Assembly (NCBI GenBank): GCA_020853795.1
Contig: JADYYF010000042.1
Location: 26,080-90,079, forward strand
Reading direction: 5' to 3'
DNA: 64,000 nucleotides
From: Candidatus Zixiibacteriota bacterium
GTDB taxonomy: Bacteria > Zixibacteria > MSB-5A5 > CAIYYT01
Below are positions 61,974-64,000 of the stretch, in pieces. Under the pieces are notes generated by a model, which saw only the letters and a list, made by a program, of their open reading frames with translations, did not search any database and was not told where the DNA came from. Positions within the stretch are counted from its first letter, which is position 1. Every line of letters starts with the position of its first letter. The translations under genes and the position numbers were made by a program.

Positions 61974-64000
61974 CTACGCCGAAGGCAGGCGCACGATGAA
62001 GGTCGTGCCGGCGCCGGGTTTGCTCTCCACTTTCAACTCACCGTTGTGCGCCATGACGATGCGCTCACAGATCGACAGGCCGAGGCCGGTGCCGGTATCT
62101 TTGGTGGTGAAATAACGATCGAAAATGCGGTCCAAGTGTTCCGGTGCGATGCCGACGCCGGTATCCGTGATGCGGAGTGCTACGAGCGCGCGGCCGGTTT
62201 CGCCTTGCGTTTCGCGGTTAGCCTGAATCGCAAGTTTGCCGCCGTTGGGCATGGCATCGACGGCGTTGATGATCAGATTAAGCAACAGCTCGACAATCTC
62301 GTTCTCATTGACGAGCACGCCCGGCAAGTCTTCCTCCAGCGTCTGCGCGAAGGACACACTGTGCTTTCGCAGATCATTCTCCACCAGCCGAATGACGCGT
62401 TTGATCAGATCATCGAGCTTCTTCTGCTCCAACTGGTACTTCTTGGGATTCGAGAAATCGACCAACTCCTTCACGAGTTCATTGAGCCGCAACAACTCCT
62501 GTTCTGCGGTCTGGAAGAAATCGTCGCTCTGCGCGATCTCCGGCCAGCGATCGCGCATTACCTGCAGCGAGCCGCGAATATTGGTCAACGGCTTCTTCAG
62601 ATCGTGCGAAATCTCCGACATCATCTTGCCCATCGTCAACAGGCGCGTGGCGTTGAGCACGGCGCGCTGCTGCTCGTAGATCGAAGTCGCCTGCGAGGCC
62701 ACGATCGAGGCGATATACTCGTCGTTTTCGGCAAACGCCTTCTCCCGCCGTGAGCCGAGACAGAATAGCCCGTGCAAAGCGCCCTTGGTGATGATGGGCA
62801 CCGCTGTGAAAGACCTGAGATTCTCGCGGAAGAACGGCAGTTCGCAGATCAGGTTCTTGACGGCCGTCGTGCGTGCTGCCGCCGAGTACACCGTCTTCTC
62901 TTTCAGCTGAACTTCCCGGCCGCGCAGGAGGTTGGCTTCCTTCTTGCCGAATCCCTCCCAATAGTTGATGACGAGAGTTTCTGAGCGCTCGTTCCAGGCC
63001 AGCCAGACCGTGAAATCAACCTCGATGATCTGCTTGAGCGACTTGTAGATCAAGTCGGTCATGTCCTGCGAATTGTCGACCGTGGTAATCTCGGTTGCCA
63101 GGTTGTAGAGGACGGCGAATTCATTCAGCTTCTTGTTGAGCGCCTCGAAGTTTTCAGCGTCATCGATGGCGATCGCGGCCTGGGAGGCAAACGTCTCCAG
63201 CAGGCGCAGGTCGTTGTCCTCAAAGACCGTGCCATGTTGCGGATCAGACAGATTCAGCACACCGATAATGCGGTCCTTGATTTTCAGCGGCACCGAGATG
63301 AGCGAATTGGTCTCATAATTGCCCTTGTGGTACTTGGCAAAGCGCGGATCGGCCTGAATATCCGGCACGAGCAGCGCTTGGCCGTTCTGGGCCACGTAGC
63401 CGGCGATGGAGTCGCCGACGCGCACGCGCGTCTCGCGACGAACTGATTCGGACAGCCCGACGCTGGCGGAAATCGTCAACTCGTTTCGGGTTTCGTCCAT
63501 CAACATCACCGAGCCGACGTTGGCGCCGATGACGTCCAGCGCCAGCCTGATAATGCGGGTCAACAGCGGCTGCAGCTCCTGCGACTGCGACAACACGACG
63601 CCGGCCTGGTAAAGAGCGTCGACCTCGGCAATGCGGCGATTGAGCAAATCGTTTTTGACCTGCAACTCCGCCAGCAGCTTCTGCCGCGCGAGCTCCAGCT
63701 CCCGCTTCTCCAGCGCCCGCTTGGCCGCCAATTTCAACTGCGTGAATTCAATCGGCTTGAGCAGGTAGTCGTAGGCACCCATGTTGATCGCAGCCACGGC
63801 GGTATCCAGCGAGGCGTAGGCCGTCATCATGATCACCATGGCATTCGGATCGTCGGCGCGTATCTGCTGCAGAAGCTCGATGCCGCTCATTTCCGGCAGC
63901 TTGATATCGCTGATGACCAGGTCGAAATGGCTCCGATCGTATAGCTGCAACGCTTCGCGCGCGTCACCGGCGGTTTCCACGACATAACCGGCTTTACTCA
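61974..64000 (-). CDS. Receiver-GAF histidine kinase, partial (N-terminus beyond right edge)
   Basis: The visible 675 residues start inside a receiver domain (phosphoacceptor region DLVISDIKLPEMSG, then MMTAYASLDTA and a K in LLKPIEF). Next come a linker coiled coil, a GAF domain (about 125-275: ISASVGLSESVRRETRVRVG, LISVPLKIKDRIIGVLNLSD), a second GAF-like region (about 280-440), the H-box EISHDLKKPLTN, and a HATPase domain with NLIINAVDAMPNGG, DTGVGIAPEHLDRIFD and GTGLGLSICERIV. The frame is open to the edge, so the start and the receiver's acidic pair are not in view. The receiver stands before the kinase core, as in relay-type sensors. It ends 84 nt upstream of the antiporter gene start. 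Confidence 0.88.
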   Translation of the reverse strand, partial: SKAGYVVETAGDAREALQLYDRSHFDLVISDIKLPEMSGIELLQQIRADDPNAMVIMMTAYASLDTAVAAINMGAYDYLLKPIEFTQLKLAAKRALEKRELELARQKLLAELQVKNDLLNRRIAEVDALYQAGVVLSQSQELQPLLTRIIRLALDVIGANVGSVMLMDETRNELTISASVGLSESVRRETRVRVGDSIAGYVAQNGQALLVPDIQADPRFAKYHKGNYETNSLISVPLKIKDRIIGVLNLSDPQHGTVFEDNDLRLLETFASQAAIAIDDAENFEALNKKLNEFAVLYNLATEITTVDNSQDMTDLIYKSLKQIIEVDFTVWLAWNERSETLVINYWEGFGKKEANLLRGREVQLKEKTVYSAAARTTAVKNLICELPFFRENLRSFTAVPIITKGALHGLFCLGSRREKAFAENDEYIASIVASQATSIYEQQRAVLNATRLLTMGKMMSEISHDLKKPLTNIRGSLQVMRDRWPEIAQSDDFFQTAEQELLRLNELVKELVDFSNPKKYQLEQKKLDDLIKRVIRLVENDLRKHSVSFAQTLEEDLPGVLVNENEIVELLLNLIINAVDAMPNGGKLAIQANRETQGETGRALVALRITDTGVGIAPEHLDRIFDRYFTTKDTGTGLGLSICERIVMAHNGELKVESKPGAGTTFIVRLPSA

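Overview
The window is 64 kb of GC-rich, gene-dense bacterial chromosome. It encodes an outer-membrane lifestyle: TonB-dependent receptor, lipoproteins, carboxypeptidase-regulatory-like/DUF5686 protein, beta-barrel protein. Secreted proteins carry two kinds of C-terminal sorting signal: PEP-CTERM (8219-9031) and the type IX (Por) secretion type A tail (10464-14720 and 44281-45156). Together with dockerin and cohesin-like modules this points to a Gram-negative lineage of the Fibrobacteres-Chlorobi-Bacteroidetes superphylum, most likely an uncultured one such as candidate division Zixibacteria. That placement is inference; no rRNA gene is present to test it.

Layout. 1-5.6 kb: partial DUF5686 protein, dnaG and mutS2. 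5.6-14.9 kb: secreted proteins, namely a TPR lipoprotein, a cohesin-like protein, a PEP-CTERM protein behind a sigma-54-type promoter, a sugar-transfer-type ATP-grasp enzyme and a 1418-residue Ig-repeat/dockerin/sorting-tail protein. 15-18.7 kb: an iron-sulfur PD-(D/E)XK nuclease, a UbiB-type kinase and a small outer-membrane barrel. 18.8-36.3 kb (minus strand): a surface-polysaccharide locus with an O-antigen-ligase-like polymerase, a NapH-type ferredoxin, two CapK/PaaK-like adenylating enzymes, four glycosyltransferases, a heparinase II/III-like protein, an AsnB amidotransferase, a GDP-mannose/UDP-glucose dehydrogenase and a GT-C-like membrane protein. Many of these genes overlap by 4-17 nt. 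36.4-39.8 kb: rdgB, murI, an amidase and smpB, upstream of and co-directional with the glycan locus.

40-44.3 kb: a TonB receptor with a beta-propeller lipoprotein, then tRNA-Leu(CAG). 44.3-51.4 kb: a T9SS-tagged protein, hypA-hypB with no hydrogenase in sight, rlmN divergent from prfB (the latter with a programmed +1 frameshift), a phosphate acyltransferase, an FmdB-type zinc ribbon and a GlcD-type oxidase. 51.4-56.5 kb: a five-gene YbhGFSR-like ABC exporter. 56.5-57.1 kb: no confident gene. 57.1-64 kb: signalling and transport, namely a lone receiver domain, a degenerate GGDEF-like protein with its own sigma-54-type promoter and upstream palindrome, an NtrC-family sigma-54 activator, a KefB-type antiporter and a receiver-GAF-histidine kinase cut by the right edge.

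Two points stand out. (1) Two sigma-54-type promoters (GG-N10-GC) occur here, one before the PEP-CTERM gene and one beside the sigma-54 activator, suggesting a small regulon linking surface protein and signalling genes. (2) Several housekeeping genes have a -10 element only 6-14 nt before the start codon and no Shine-Dalgarno sequence, which suggests leaderless or near-leaderless transcripts.
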